From: Stutzerimonas stutzeri
GTDB taxonomy: Bacteria; Pseudomonadota; Gammaproteobacteria; Pseudomonadales; Pseudomonadaceae
Assembly: GCF_038561965.1 (NCBI RefSeq)
Contig: NZ_CP139348.1
Location: 682,001 to 746,000, forward strand
Reading direction: 5' to 3'
DNA length: 64,000 bases
Shown here: piece by piece, positions 42,019 through 51,964 of the stretch
Position numbering within the stretch: position 1 is the stretch's first letter
Layout: each line of letters opens with the position of its first letter
Notes under the pieces: model-generated
Databases searched by the model: none
Told to the model about the DNA's origin: nothing
The model's input: only the letters and a program-made list of their open reading frames with translations
Made by a program: the position numbers and the translations under genes

Positions 42019-44049
42019 GTGAATAGTCTGTTGTATCCCGCGATCGCGTTCATGAACCGCCTGAGCTTCGGCATGAAGTTCAGCCTGGTCAGTGTCCTGT
42101 TCTTCGTTCCCATGCTGCTGAGCAATTACTATCTGGTACGTGATTCGTATCGGACGTTCGTTGGTACCCGCACCGAGCTGCAGAGCCTGGAGCTGCTCGG
42201 CTCGACACTGCTGGTGCGGCGTAGCATGGAGGACTGGAAGGACCTCGTGCGGATCGAATCGATCATCGGCCAGACCGGCAACGTCGAGGCCTTGCAGACC
42301 CGCCTGAACCGTGTTGAAGGCGAGCTGGCAGCACAGCTGCAGGCCCTTGCGCCGGTTGGCGATGCGCCAGAGCAGATAGCCGAATTCAATGCGCGCCGCG
42401 ATGAGCTGGTTGCGGGGCTGAGCGCCGCTCAGGCCGAGCAATCGCTGCAGTCCAAGGCCGCCATGGCGGAAACGCTGTTGGGGCAGTCGCAAGTGATGAT
42501 CAAGCTCGTGGCTGGGCAGTCGGGCCTCAGTCAAGATCTCGAGCGTGAGGTGCGCCTGCTGGCCGAGCTGCTGACTACGGTGACCCCGGCCATCAGTGCA
42601 TCGCTCGGCGAGGGGCGTGCGGTGGGCTCGTACACCTTCGGGCAGGGGTATCTGAACTCTGATGCCAGCAACACGCTGGACAACCTCGTGCTCGAGCTGG
42701 AGAAGCAGCAGGCGCAATACGCCGCGCAACTGCAGGATGCTTTCGGCGCCAGCGAGGCCGCGCGTCGTAAGCTCGACTCCTTCGCCACTGCCAGCCGCGA
42801 GTCGCTGCAGGCGAGCAGCGACATCCTGCAGGACGAAGTGATCATGGCCGATGCGCTGGATCGTCCTTGGGAACAGTTCTACGAGCGCATCAGCGCACAG
42901 ATGGCCAAGACCTACGAGCTGAACGACGCCATCCTGGAGTTCCTCGACGTTGAGCTTGCCGAACGGCTGGAGCAGAAGCGCCTGTTGATGACCTTGCTGA
43001 TCTCGGCAGTGGCCATCGTGCTCTGCCTGGTTGCCTATCTGTACGCCGGTTTCTATGCGTCAACGCGCGCCTCATTGCACAGTCTGGGCAAGATCATGGG
43101 CAAGGTTGCGGCCGGCGATTTGACTGTGCGCTATCAGGTGCAGAGCCGCGATGAACTCGGCGAGCTGGGGCAGGTGTTCAATACCACCGTGGCGCAGGTT
43201 CGTGAGCTGATCGAGCGGGTCGGCCAGACGGTGGCCGAGGTCGAGCGCCAGGCGCAGCGGGTCGAAAGCGTTTCCGGCGAGAGCAACCAGACCGTCTCCG
43301 AGCAGCGTGGCCAGATCGAACAGGTTGCGACGGCGATGAACGAGATGTCTGCCACGGCCCAGGAGGTTGCCAGCAGTGCCGAGGCGGCCGTGGGCAGTGC
43401 ACAGAGCGTCAACCAGGAAACCGTCAGCGGACGGGCGCTGGTGGTGGCACAGGTGGGTGGCATCCAGCGTCTGGCCAGTGAAATCGAGCAGTCGGTGCAA
43501 GTGATCAATCAGCTGGCCGGCGACAGCAAGGCGATCAGTCAGGTGCTCGACGTGATCAAGACGATTGCCGAGCAGACCAACCTGCTGGCACTCAACGCAG
43601 CCATCGAGGCTGCGCGTGCCGGTGAGCAGGGGCGCGGCTTTGCGGTGGTGGCCGACGAGGTGCGCGGGCTGGCGCAGCGGACGCAGAAATCGACGGCAGA
43701 AATCGAGCAGATGATCGCGCGTTTGCAGAATGGCGTCGGCGCGGCGGTGAAGACCATGCATGCCAGCCATACGCTTGCCGAAGATACCGTGGGCCAGTCA
43801 GGACAGGTCGAGCAGGCGCTGGAGAACATCCTCGGTGCCGTGGGGCTGATCGTCGATCAGAACCAGCAGATCGCGGCAGCGGCCGAGCAGCAGACTGCCG
43901 TGGCGCACGATATCGATCGCAACATCGTCGCGATCAACGAGGCCGGCCAGCGTACCGCCGAGGGTGCCGGGCATACCGAGCAGGCGAGCCGTGAATTGTC
44001 CCAGCTGGTCGGACGTCTGCAGCAGCTGATCGGCGCGTTCCGCGTCTGA
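42019..44049 (+). CDS. Methyl-accepting chemotaxis protein, AmpE-linked
   Basis: A 676-aa chemoreceptor, GTG start with GGGAGA seven bases upstream. Transmembrane segments at about 22-42 and 325-345 flank an all-helical periplasmic domain of about 285 residues that I cannot assign to a ligand class. HAMP (about 345-400) and the signalling domain follow with the conserved hairpin TIAEQTNLLALNAAIEAARAGEQGRGFAVVADEVRGLAQRT. It ends QQLIGAFRV without a CheR-binding pentapeptide. A receptor gene also follows ampE in P. aeruginosa as I recall. The sigma28-type promoter links it to the flagellar regulon. Confidence 0.93.
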   Translation: MNSLLYPAIAFMNRLSFGMKFSLVSVLFFVPMLLSNYYLVRDSYRTFVGTRTELQSLELLGSTLLVRRSMEDWKDLVRIESIIGQTGNVEALQTRLNRVEGELAAQLQALAPVGDAPEQIAEFNARRDELVAGLSAAQAEQSLQSKAAMAETLLGQSQVMIKLVAGQSGLSQDLEREVRLLAELLTTVTPAISASLGEGRAVGSYTFGQGYLNSDASNTLDNLVLELEKQQAQYAAQLQDAFGASEAARRKLDSFATASRESLQASSDILQDEVIMADALDRPWEQFYERISAQMAKTYELNDAILEFLDVELAERLEQKRLLMTLLISAVAIVLCLVAYLYAGFYASTRASLHSLGKIMGKVAAGDLTVRYQVQSRDELGELGQVFNTTVAQVRELIERVGQTVAEVERQAQRVESVSGESNQTVSEQRGQIEQVATAMNEMSATAQEVASSAEAAVGSAQSVNQETVSGRALVVAQVGGIQRLASEIEQSVQVINQLAGDSKAISQVLDVIKTIAEQTNLLALNAAIEAARAGEQGRGFAVVADEVRGLAQRTQKSTAEIEQMIARLQNGVGAAVKTMHASHTLAEDTVGQSGQVEQALENILGAVGLIVDQNQQIAAAAEQQTAVAHDIDRNIVAINEAGQRTAEGAGHTEQASRELSQLVGRLQQLIGAFRV

Positions 44050-44062
44050 GCAGGGCGACAGG

Positions 44063-44848
44063 TCAGGGCTGCGGCCAGCCGAACAGCTCGCAACTGTTGC
44101 GATAGCTGGCGGCGGCCAGCTCTTCGGCGCTGACGCCCTTCAGGTCGGCCAGCATCCGGCAGATCTCCGGCAGCAGCTCTGGGCTGTTGCGCTCGCCAGC
44201 ATGGCCGGCCGGTGGAATGTCCGGCGCGTCGGTTTCCAGCACGATGGCCCCCAGTGGCAGCTGTTTCAGCACCCGGTGCATGCGCTGCGCCTGCGGCCAG
44301 GTGCCGGCACCACCGAGGCCGAGCTTGAAACCCAGGCGCAGATACTCCCGAGCCTCTTCCCAGCTGCCACTGAAGGCATGCACGATGCCCGTGCGTTCCA
44401 GCTTGTGTCGCTTGAGCGAGGCAATCATCGGCGCATGTGCGCGACGTACGTGCAGCAGCACCGGCAGGGCGAACTCAGCGGCCAGTGTCAGCTGCGCTTC
44501 GAGCAGCTCGTGCTGGCGCTCGATGTCGGGGTCCTCGACGTAATAGTCCAGGCCGATCTCGCCGATGGCGCAGAGCTTGGGTTCACCGCGCAGCCGCTCC
44601 AGCCAGGCGCGCAGGTGGCCCAGATGGTCGTTCCGATGATCTTCAATGAATACCGGGTGCAGGCCCAGCGCGGCATGAACGCTTGGCTGCTCGCAGGCCA
44701 GCCGCCAAACCCGCTCCCAGTTCGCTTCATGCACACCGAGCACCACGATGCGCTCGACTCCAACGTCCTGGCTGCGGGCAATTACCTGCGCCCTGTCGTC
44801 GTCGAACATTTCGAAGTCGAGGTGGGTGTGGGTGTCGATCAGCTGCAC
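44063..44848 (-). CDS. tatD: TatD-family metal-dependent hydrolase
   Basis: A 261-aa TIM-barrel nuclease/hydrolase of the TatD/YjjV family. Metal-binding motifs THTHLDFEMF (N-terminus), GEIGLDYY (near 95), LHVRRAH and VHAFSGS, and VLETDAPDIPP (near 200) are all intact. TatD proteins have 3'-exonuclease activity or act on DNA; the specific substrate here is unknown. A short inverted repeat (CCATGTAG 44859-44866 with CTACATGG 44891-44898) lies just upstream of its start. Confidence 0.93.
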   Translation of the reverse strand: MQLIDTHTHLDFEMFDDDRAQVIARSQDVGVERIVVLGVHEANWERVWRLACEQPSVHAALGLHPVFIEDHRNDHLGHLRAWLERLRGEPKLCAIGEIGLDYYVEDPDIERQHELLEAQLTLAAEFALPVLLHVRRAHAPMIASLKRHKLERTGIVHAFSGSWEEAREYLRLGFKLGLGGAGTWPQAQRMHRVLKQLPLGAIVLETDAPDIPPAGHAGERNSPELLPEICRMLADLKGVSAEELAAASYRNSCELFGWPQP

Positions 44849-44901
44849 GAGCAGACTCCATGTAGGTCGGCGGTGGGCGGGCAGGTAATGCTACATGGCT
44901 G

Positions 44902-45144
44902 TCAGCGGCTTTCCTCTTCGATCTGGATGTCGCTGACACCCAGTTCGGTCAGCCGGCTGGCCTCGCTGGGGCGGACGGGGTTTTCCCAGGGGGCGTCGAC
45001 GGCGGCGCGCGGCTCGCGAACGTGATGCAGCAGGATCTCCAGCTCGGCCTGCTCGAGGCCGGGTGTTTCGAATGAGCTGATCAGCAGCGATGCGGGCTCG
45101 CCGTTGATGCGGTAGTGGATGCGATAACGTTTCAGATCGGTCAT
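44902..45144 (-). CDS. Conserved hypothetical protein (80 aa)
   Basis: From the ATG at 45144, MTDLKRYRIHYRINGEPASL begins an acidic 80-aa cytosolic protein with a beta-strand-rich start and a C-terminal DIQIEEESR. I do not recognise a family. A longer frame up to 45252 is possible but weak. It lies between tatD and ada on the same strand and its stop is about 50 bases before tatD, so it may be co-transcribed with tatD. Its codon use resembles its neighbours. Confidence 0.65.
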   Translation of the reverse strand: MTDLKRYRIHYRINGEPASLLISSFETPGLEQAELEILLHHVREPRAAVDAPWENPVRPSEASRLTELGVSDIQIEEESR

Positions 45145-45196
45145 GGCGGGCGTCCTGCGGTTGGCGGCACTGATACATCCGACCGCCAAAAACCGC

Positions 45197-46237
45197 TCAG
45201 GCTCCCGGTTCGTCCTGTGCTTCGCGCTTGAGCAGCGCGGCCTTGCGCTCAATCCCCCAGCGATAACCGGTCAGCGCCTGCTGGCTACCGACCACGCGGT
45301 GACAGGGCACCAGCAATCCGACGGGGTTGCTGGCGCAGGCGCGGGCTACGGCGCGGGCGTGGCTGCCAAGTGTCGCTGCCAGTTCTCCATAGCGCCGCGT
45401 CTCCCCGGCGGGAATCTGTTGCAGCGCCAGCCAGACTTGCTGCTGGAAGGCCGTACCGCGCAAGTCCAGCGGCAGGCCGGCGGCCCGCTGTGGTTCCTCC
45501 AGTTGGCCGACGATTGCCTGCAGCCACTCACCCAGGCCGTCTTGGTCGCGCTGCAGCTGCGCGGCGGCAAAGCGTGAGCGCAACTCGTCTTCCAGGGCGT
45601 CTTCACTGTCGCCGAACAGCAGCGCGCAGACGCCCTTGCCACTGACAGCGACCAGTAGCAGGCCGAGCGGGCAGGGTGTCAGGGCATAGCGCAGGGTTTC
45701 GCCGGCGCCTTTGCGTCGGCGCTGGGCCGGCGTCAGCGCCTGCGCGTCCGCATAGGGTGCCCGCGTGCCGGAGTAGCCGGCGGCGAGGGCGGCATCGAGT
45801 ACCGAGTCGGCTTCGGCCAGATGGGCTTGCAGGCGTTCGCGGCGGCGCGCTGCTGACCACGCCCGCGGAGTCATGCCGGTGCGTGCCTTGAATGCCCGCG
45901 ACAGGTAGGCCGGCGACAGCCCAATGCGCGTGGCCAGCTGCTGCAGCGGCAACGGCGCCTCGCTCGCATCGAGCAGGCGACAGGCGGCAACCACCAGCGC
46001 ATCGAGTTGCTCGCTCGGGCTGGGACCGCAGGGCGCGCAGCGGCGGCAAGGGCGGAAGCCCGCCGCCTCGGCCGTGGCAGCCTCGGCATAGAACACCACC
46101 CGCTCGCGGGCTGGGCGGCGTGCCGGGCAGCTGGGCCGACAGAAAATGCCGGTCGAGCGCACGGCGAATACGAAGCGCCCATCGAAGGCAGCATCACGTT
46201 CGCAAAGGGCTTGCCAGCAGCGGTTCTGGTCGAGCAT
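45197..46237 (-). CDS. ada: Bifunctional methylated-DNA repair/transcription factor Ada
   Basis: A 346-aa Ada protein with all three parts: N-terminal zinc domain with four Cys (GIFCRPSCPARRP and FRPCRRC, positions about 34-70) that takes methyl groups from phosphotriesters, an AraC HTH (about 85-180, QLATRIGLSPAYLSRAFKARTGMTP), and the C-terminal O6-methylguanine methyltransferase domain with PCHRVVG, the acceptor Cys. It would activate its own regulon after methylation damage. An alkB/alkA partner is not adjacent. Confidence 0.94.
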   Translation of the reverse strand: MLDQNRCWQALCERDAAFDGRFVFAVRSTGIFCRPSCPARRPARERVVFYAEAATAEAAGFRPCRRCAPCGPSPSEQLDALVVAACRLLDASEAPLPLQQLATRIGLSPAYLSRAFKARTGMTPRAWSAARRRERLQAHLAEADSVLDAALAAGYSGTRAPYADAQALTPAQRRRKGAGETLRYALTPCPLGLLLVAVSGKGVCALLFGDSEDALEDELRSRFAAAQLQRDQDGLGEWLQAIVGQLEEPQRAAGLPLDLRGTAFQQQVWLALQQIPAGETRRYGELAATLGSHARAVARACASNPVGLLVPCHRVVGSQQALTGYRWGIERKAALLKREAQDEPGA

Positions 46238-46394
46238 GGCGCGACTCCCTGGTTGATGCTGCGATTGTCGGACCTAAGCAGGCCGTGCGCCAATCCAAAG
46301 CGTGCTTTCAAAGTCGATGGGGAGAATGGAAGCCGACTGACGATTGCCGTAACCTGCAGCATCGCCCTGACCGAGAAGGACCTGCAAGCCGCTG

Positions 46395-47285
46395 ATGAAA
46401 ACGCCTAAACGACTCGAACCGCTGATCGAGGATGGCCTGATCGACGAGGTGCTGCGGCCGCTGATGAGCGGCAAGGAAGCAGCGGTATACGTGGTGCGCT
46501 GCGGTGAAGAGCTGCGCTGCGCCAAGGTCTACAAGGAAGCCAACAAGCGCAGCTTCCGCCAGGCCGTGAAATACCAGGAAGGCCGCAAGGTCCGCAGCAG
46601 CCGCGACGCCCGCGCCATGGCCAAGGGCTCCAAGCACGGGCGCAAGGAGAAGGAAGACAACTGGCAGAACGCCGAGGTTGCGGCCTTGTTCCGCCTCGCT
46701 GATGCGGGCGTGCGGGTGCCCAAGCCGTACGACTTCCTCGATGGTGTGCTGCTGATGGAAATGATCGCTGGCGAGGATGGCGATGCGGCGCCGCGTCTTA
46801 ATGACGTCGACCTGCATCCGGACGATGCCCGGGAATTCCACGCCTTCATGATCCACGAAGTGGTCAAGATGCTTTGCGCAGGGCTGGTGCACGGTGACCT
46901 GTCGGAATTCAACGTGCTCCTCGACCAGCATGGCCCGGTGATCATTGACCTGCCGCAGGCGGTGGATGCTGCCGGCAACAACCATGCGTTCGAAATGCTC
47001 GAGCGCGATGTCGGCAACATGTCGGCCTATTTTGGTCAGTTCGCGCCGGAACTCAGGTTCACCCGTTATGCCAAGGAAATGTGGGCACTGTACGAGCAGG
47101 GCAAGCTGACCACCGAGACCGAGCTGACCGGGGAGTTTGCCGAGCCCGAAGATGCCGCGGATATCGATGCGGTGATGCGGGAGATCAAGGCGACGTTGGC
47201 TGAGCAGGAGCGGCGCGAGGCCTTGCGAGGGGCGGATGATGCGCCGAAGGATGAGCCGCCTGAGCCGCCATGGATGAGAGGTTGA
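46395..47285 (+). CDS. RIO1-type serine/threonine kinase
   Basis: A 296-aa RIO-family kinase, present in many Pseudomonas genomes. The P-loop substitute MSGKEAAVYVV (near 25), catalytic loop LVHGDLSEFNVLL (near 172) and metal-binding IIDLPQAV (DLPQ instead of DFG, normal for RIO) are intact. The C-terminus is an acidic Pro/Glu-rich tail of about 30 residues. Targets in bacteria are not established. The ATG at 46395 starts inside a poorly spaced site (GAAGGA far upstream), but the start matches the family. Confidence 0.88.
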   Translation: MKTPKRLEPLIEDGLIDEVLRPLMSGKEAAVYVVRCGEELRCAKVYKEANKRSFRQAVKYQEGRKVRSSRDARAMAKGSKHGRKEKEDNWQNAEVAALFRLADAGVRVPKPYDFLDGVLLMEMIAGEDGDAAPRLNDVDLHPDDAREFHAFMIHEVVKMLCAGLVHGDLSEFNVLLDQHGPVIIDLPQAVDAAGNNHAFEMLERDVGNMSAYFGQFAPELRFTRYAKEMWALYEQGKLTTETELTGEFAEPEDAADIDAVMREIKATLAEQERREALRGADDAPKDEPPEPPWMRG

Positions 47286-47440
47286 TGGATTTGGCTACTC
47301 AGCCGGCCCGCTGCGGCCGGGCTGATTAGCCAACTGTCTGATGGTCTGGTTTCCGCCCTGCTGGGCGACACCAGGCTATCGAGTGACTCGGCAATCGGCG
47401 TGGCTAGAAGCCCCAACAGCTTCGGCTGCTGCCAAGGTCT

Positions 47441-48919
47441 TCAGGGTGTTTTCTCCGCAGACCTGGCTCCGCCATCTGCGGCATCCGCGGCCCCTGCCTG
47501 CCACCCGCCCCCCAATGCCACATACAACGCCACCTGCGCCGTCGCCAGCGCGGTCCTGCCTTCCAGCGCGCGCTGTCGGGCCTGCAGTGCGCCACGCTGC
47601 GCATCCAGTACCTCACTCAAATTGGCCTCGCCCAACTCATAGCTCCGTTGCGCCAGCCGGTGCGCGCGTTCGCGATGCTCGCGGGTGCGGCTGAGGGATA
47701 CGTGCCGGCGTTGCTGGCCGGCCATTCTCGTCAACCCGCGTTCGACTTCCTCCAGAGCGCGGGCCAGCGCCTGTTCGAAGGCGATGTAAGCCGTCTCGCC
47801 CTCCGCATCGGCCAGGTCGATGGCGGCGCCGCGGCGTGGATAGTCCAGCAGCGGCAGGCCGAAGGTGGCACCGACTCGGGCGAAGTTCGAGGCGCTGGAG
47901 ATGGCATCGCCCAGGGCGAAGCCGGAGCGGCCCACTGCGGCCTGCACTGCCAGTTTGGGGAACAGGTCGCGGCGCGCGGCCAGTGATTGCAGCTCTGCGG
48001 CGTCCAGCCGTGCGGCTTCGGCGATGAGGTCCGGGCGGCGGCGCAGGAGATCGATGGGCTGGCCGGGTGCGATGTGCTGCTCGGCCAGCGGAACCGGCGT
48101 GCCAGCGGCGAGGCGCGCAGCCGTGCTGCCAGGTGGTTCGGCGAGCAGGGTGTCCAGCGCCAGCTGCGCCTCGGCCAGGTGAATGTCCAGTTCGTCCAGA
48201 TCGGCTTCCAGCGACGTGCGTTCGGCCGATGTGGCTTCCACGTCGAGTCGGGCCACCTCGCCGGCGTAAAACAGCAGTCCGGCGATGCGCTCCAGCTCGC
48301 GCGCCACCTCGATGCCCTCGACCAGCAAAGCGCGCTGGCCCTGCAGGGCGCGCAGTTGTAGATAGCCCTGCGCGGTGTTCGAGGCCACCGCCAGTCGTGC
48401 GGCGATTGTTTGTGCTTCGGCTGAGCGCAATTGCTGGGCGGCACTGTCACGCCGCGCGCGGGTCGCGCCGAACAGGTCCAGCTCCCAGGTCGCCTGCAGC
48501 GCCAGCTCCCAAGTGTCGACGCTGATCACGTCATCGTCGGGGATGAAATCGGCCAGCGGGCTGCCAGGTTCGGCGTCCTGGTCGTTCTCGACCCACTGGC
48601 GGCTGGCCGAGCCGGGTAGGTCGAAGCTGGGCAGCAAGCCGGCACGCGACTGGCGCAGTTGTGCCCGTGCCGAGGTGACGCGGGCCATGGCCAGGCGTAC
48701 ATCGTGGTTCTGTTGCATGGCACGACTGACCAGTGCGGTGAGCTGTGGGTCATCGAACTGGCGCCACCAGGCGGCTAGCGTCTCGGCATCCGCCGCGTTT
48801 GTACCGGCGGCGCTGAACCAGTTTGCCGGCAGCTGCGGCTCGGCATGCTGCGGTGCGCTGGAGCAGGCGCTCAGAGCCAGGGCGAGCAGCAGCGGGGCGG
48901 CCAGGGCCTTGGCAGTCAT
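47441..48919 (-). CDS. RND efflux outer-membrane lipoprotein (NodT/OprM family)
   Basis: A 492-aa TolC-type exit duct. Signal peptide with lipobox LSAC (Cys19), then the two outer-membrane-factor repeats with helical hairpins (about 50-240 and 260-470; QTIAARLAVASNTAQGYLQL and AYIAFEQALARALEEVERGLTRM). It is the last gene of an MFP-RND-OMF operon; the ATG at 48919 overlaps the stop of the pump gene in ATGA. Upstream reading frame is a shadow of the pump gene. Substrates unknown. Confidence 0.93.
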   Translation of the reverse strand: MTAKALAAPLLLALALSACSSAPQHAEPQLPANWFSAAGTNAADAETLAAWWRQFDDPQLTALVSRAMQQNHDVRLAMARVTSARAQLRQSRAGLLPSFDLPGSASRQWVENDQDAEPGSPLADFIPDDDVISVDTWELALQATWELDLFGATRARRDSAAQQLRSAEAQTIAARLAVASNTAQGYLQLRALQGQRALLVEGIEVARELERIAGLLFYAGEVARLDVEATSAERTSLEADLDELDIHLAEAQLALDTLLAEPPGSTAARLAAGTPVPLAEQHIAPGQPIDLLRRRPDLIAEAARLDAAELQSLAARRDLFPKLAVQAAVGRSGFALGDAISSASNFARVGATFGLPLLDYPRRGAAIDLADAEGETAYIAFEQALARALEEVERGLTRMAGQQRRHVSLSRTREHRERAHRLAQRSYELGEANLSEVLDAQRGALQARQRALEGRTALATAQVALYVALGGGWQAGAADAADGGARSAEKTP

Positions 48920-51900
48920 GCGGTTTCCTCCGGTCGCACTTTCATGAACAGCAGGTACAGGCACGGTACCGCCAGCAGCGTCAGCAGCGTGGCGAAGCCC
49001 AGCCCGCCCATGATGGTGACGGCCATGTTGGCGAAGAACGGGTCGAACAGCAGCGGCACCATGCCCAGCACAGTGGTGCCGGCGGCCATCATCACCGGAC
49101 GCAGGCGTGACGCCGAGGCCTCGATGATGGCGGTCAGGCGCGGCACTTCGTCGTCGATCTGCCGGTCGATCTCGTCTACCAATACCACGGCATTCTTGAT
49201 CAGCATGCCGGTCAGGCTGAGCAGACCGAGCAGTGCCATGAAGCCGAAGGCCTGGCCGGTGAGCAGCAGACCGAAGCTCACCCCACAGATGGCCATGGGC
49301 ACCACCAGCCAGATCATCAGCGGCTGACGTACCTTGGCGAACAGCAGCACGGTGACCAGCACCATTGCCAGATAGGGCACCGCGAGCGTACTGGCGAGGG
49401 CCTGCTGGGCATCGGAGGACTGCTCGTAGTCGCCGCCCCATTTCAGGCTGTAGTTGACCGGCAGTTCGATCTCTTCGATCAGCGGGCGAATGCGCTCGTG
49501 TGCCTCGTTGGTGTTCTCGCCATCGCGCGGCTCGGCGCGAATGGAGATCGTCCGCTCGCGGTCGTAGCGCACGATGATGCTGTCCTCGCTGGTCGGCTCG
49601 ATAGCGTCGGCGACTTGCGCCAGCGGCACGTAGTCGTTGCCTGCCGGGCTCCAGATCAGTCGTTGCAGCAGGTCGTCGCTGCTGACGCGATCCTCAGGCG
49701 CGGCGCGCAGTAGCACCGGGATCAGTTCGTCGCGCTCGCGTAACAGGCTGACCCGCTGGCCCTCGCTGCCAGCGGCCAGCGCGCGGGCCACGGCCTGACG
49801 CGTCAGACCAGCGTCGGCCAGGCGATCCAGCGCCAACTGCGGGCGTAGCACCAGAACCTGCTGACGCCAGTCGTCGCGCACGTTGAACACCTTGCCCTCA
49901 TCCTGCAGCCGCTTGCGACCTTCGGCGGAGATGGCTCGCAGCACGTCAATATCCGGGCCGCTGATGCGCGCCTCCAGCTTGGCCTCGGCGTTGGGGCCGA
50001 ACATGAACTGCGCGGCCGTCACATCGGCCGAGGGATAGCGCTGCGGCAGCTCCTGGTTGATCTGCCGCACCAGGCCGTCGATCAGCTCGGCATCCTCGGT
50101 GCGCACGAGAAAGTGCATCAGCGAGGCGTTCGGTTGCTCCGGCATGTAGGTCAGCATGAAGCGCGAGGCCCCGGCGCCGATGAAGCTGGAAACTCCGCTG
50201 ACGCCTTCCATCTCGGCAAGGTATTCCTCGACGTCAGTGGCGGTGCGCGCGGTATCGCGGATATGCGTGCCCTGCGGCATGAACAGGTTGACGTAGAACA
50301 GCGGCGTGCTCGAAGGCGGAAAGAAGCTTTGCGGCAGCCGCGTGAAGATCACTGCGCTGACCACGGTCAGCAGCACCAGCACGCCGATGGTCAGCCAGGG
50401 CCGATGCAGCACACCTCCGGCCAGCCGGCGATAGCGGTTGTACCAAGGGCCGTTGTAAGCCGCGTCGGGGTCCTCGTCGGTATCGGCTTTGCGCAGCAGG
50501 TAGTGGCCGAACAGCGGTACCAGCAGCAGCGCCAACAGCCAGCTGAGCAGCAGCGATACGGCGATGACGAAGAACAGCGAGAAGAGGAACTCGCCGGTGG
50601 TGTCCTGGGACAGGCCAATGCCGGCGAAGGCGAGGATGCCGATGATGGTCGCGCCGAACAGCGGCCATTGCGTCTGCTGCAGTGTTTGTTGCGACGCCTC
50701 GAGGATGCTCTTGCCCTGGCGCTGGCGCACCAGCATGCCATCGCAAACCACCACCGCGTTGTCCACCAGCATGCCCATGGCAATGATCAGTGCGCCGAGG
50801 GAGATCCGCTCCAGCTCGATACCCACCACCCACATCACCAGCAGCGTGCCGAGCACCGTGAGAAACAGCACCGCGCCGATGATGAAACCGGCGCGCATGC
50901 CCATGGCGATGCACAGCACGCCGACGACGATGGCCACCGAAAGGAATACGTTGAGCGCGAAGCTGTTCACCGACTCGTCGACGATCTGGTGTTGCTCGTA
51001 CAGTGGATGCAGTTCGGCGCCCAGCGGCATGCGGTGTTCGTTGGCCTGCAGCACCGCTTCGACGCTGTGCCCGACTTCGACGATGTTCGCCCCGGAAACC
51101 CCGCTGATGCCCAGCGTCAGTGCCGGCTGGGCATTGTGGCGGATGATCTGCCGCGGCCGTTCGGCGTAGTCGCGCGAGAGTGTGGCGATCGCACCCAACT
51201 CGACCCGCTGTGGCCCCTGGCCGACCGGCAACGCGCGCAGCTCGTCGAGCGAATCGAAGGCGCCGCTCGGGCGCAATCGTACGAAGAACTCGCCGGCACT
51301 GACCCCGCCGGCATCTACCGCCGCATCGGTGTCGGCCAGCGCCGCAGCGATCTCGTCCGGACCGACGCCACGCGCCGCCAGCTGTGCCTGGTCGACTTCC
51401 ACGAGGATGCGCTCTTCCTGCACGCCGGCGATTTCCACTTTGCCGACGCCGTCGGCGGTGAGCAGGGCGCGACGCAGGTCCTTGGCGGTTTCATGCAGCT
51501 CCTTGAGCGTCAGGCCGTCACCGGTCAGCGCGTAGAAGATGCCGTAAACGTCGCCGAAATCATCGTTGACCTGTGGCGGCTCGATGCCCGGAGGCAGGTC
51601 GCCCAAGGCGTCATCGACCTTGTTCCGCAACTCGTCCCAGATCTGCGGCAGCGCATCGCCGTCGTAGCGGTCCTGCATTTCCACGCGGATTTCGGCGATG
51701 CCGGGCATCGAGCGTGAGCGGATCTCCTTGATCTGCGACATCTGCTGGATGGCGCTTTCCAGCGGCTCGGTCACCTGCTGCTCGACCTCCAGCGCCGTGG
51801 CGCCGGGGTACTGCACATTGACGATGGCCTGCTTGATGGTGAACTCAGGGTCTTCCAGGCGGCCGATCTCGAAGAAGGCGAGGATGCCGCCGAGCAGACA

Positions 51901-51960
51901 GATCAGTACCAGAATCCAGATGTTGACCGGGCGTTGGATGGCGTAACGGGCGAAATCCAT
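48916..51960 (-). CDS. RND family efflux pump, inner-membrane component (HAE1-type)
   Basis: A 1014-aa proton-driven pump with 12 transmembrane helices and two large periplasmic loops. N-terminus MDFARYAIQRPVNIWILV is a typical TM1. In TM4 the proton-relay region is LVDNAVVVCDG: the first Asp of the pair is kept, the second is Asn, as in several HAE1 subgroups. TM10 has LIKNAVVLVDE with the relay Lys. Start chosen at 51960. It is four bases after the adaptor gene stop and overlaps the outer-membrane gene. It may be a multidrug or lipid-type exporter; no regulator lies beside it. Confidence 0.93.
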   Translation of the reverse strand: MDFARYAIQRPVNIWILVLICLLGGILAFFEIGRLEDPEFTIKQAIVNVQYPGATALEVEQQVTEPLESAIQQMSQIKEIRSRSMPGIAEIRVEMQDRYDGDALPQIWDELRNKVDDALGDLPPGIEPPQVNDDFGDVYGIFYALTGDGLTLKELHETAKDLRRALLTADGVGKVEIAGVQEERILVEVDQAQLAARGVGPDEIAAALADTDAAVDAGGVSAGEFFVRLRPSGAFDSLDELRALPVGQGPQRVELGAIATLSRDYAERPRQIIRHNAQPALTLGISGVSGANIVEVGHSVEAVLQANEHRMPLGAELHPLYEQHQIVDESVNSFALNVFLSVAIVVGVLCIAMGMRAGFIIGAVLFLTVLGTLLVMWVVGIELERISLGALIIAMGMLVDNAVVVCDGMLVRQRQGKSILEASQQTLQQTQWPLFGATIIGILAFAGIGLSQDTTGEFLFSLFFVIAVSLLLSWLLALLLVPLFGHYLLRKADTDEDPDAAYNGPWYNRYRRLAGGVLHRPWLTIGVLVLLTVVSAVIFTRLPQSFFPPSSTPLFYVNLFMPQGTHIRDTARTATDVEEYLAEMEGVSGVSSFIGAGASRFMLTYMPEQPNASLMHFLVRTEDAELIDGLVRQINQELPQRYPSADVTAAQFMFGPNAEAKLEARISGPDIDVLRAISAEGRKRLQDEGKVFNVRDDWRQQVLVLRPQLALDRLADAGLTRQAVARALAAGSEGQRVSLLRERDELIPVLLRAAPEDRVSSDDLLQRLIWSPAGNDYVPLAQVADAIEPTSEDSIIVRYDRERTISIRAEPRDGENTNEAHERIRPLIEEIELPVNYSLKWGGDYEQSSDAQQALASTLAVPYLAMVLVTVLLFAKVRQPLMIWLVVPMAICGVSFGLLLTGQAFGFMALLGLLSLTGMLIKNAVVLVDEIDRQIDDEVPRLTAIIEASASRLRPVMMAAGTTVLGMVPLLFDPFFANMAVTIMGGLGFATLLTLLAVPCLYLLFMKVRPEETA

Positions 51961-51964
51961 CGGC

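Noticed and set aside
50113..51717. 534-aa antisense frame over the RND pump
   Set aside because: It mirrors the pump gene and consists of His/Gln/Arg-rich shadow sequence.
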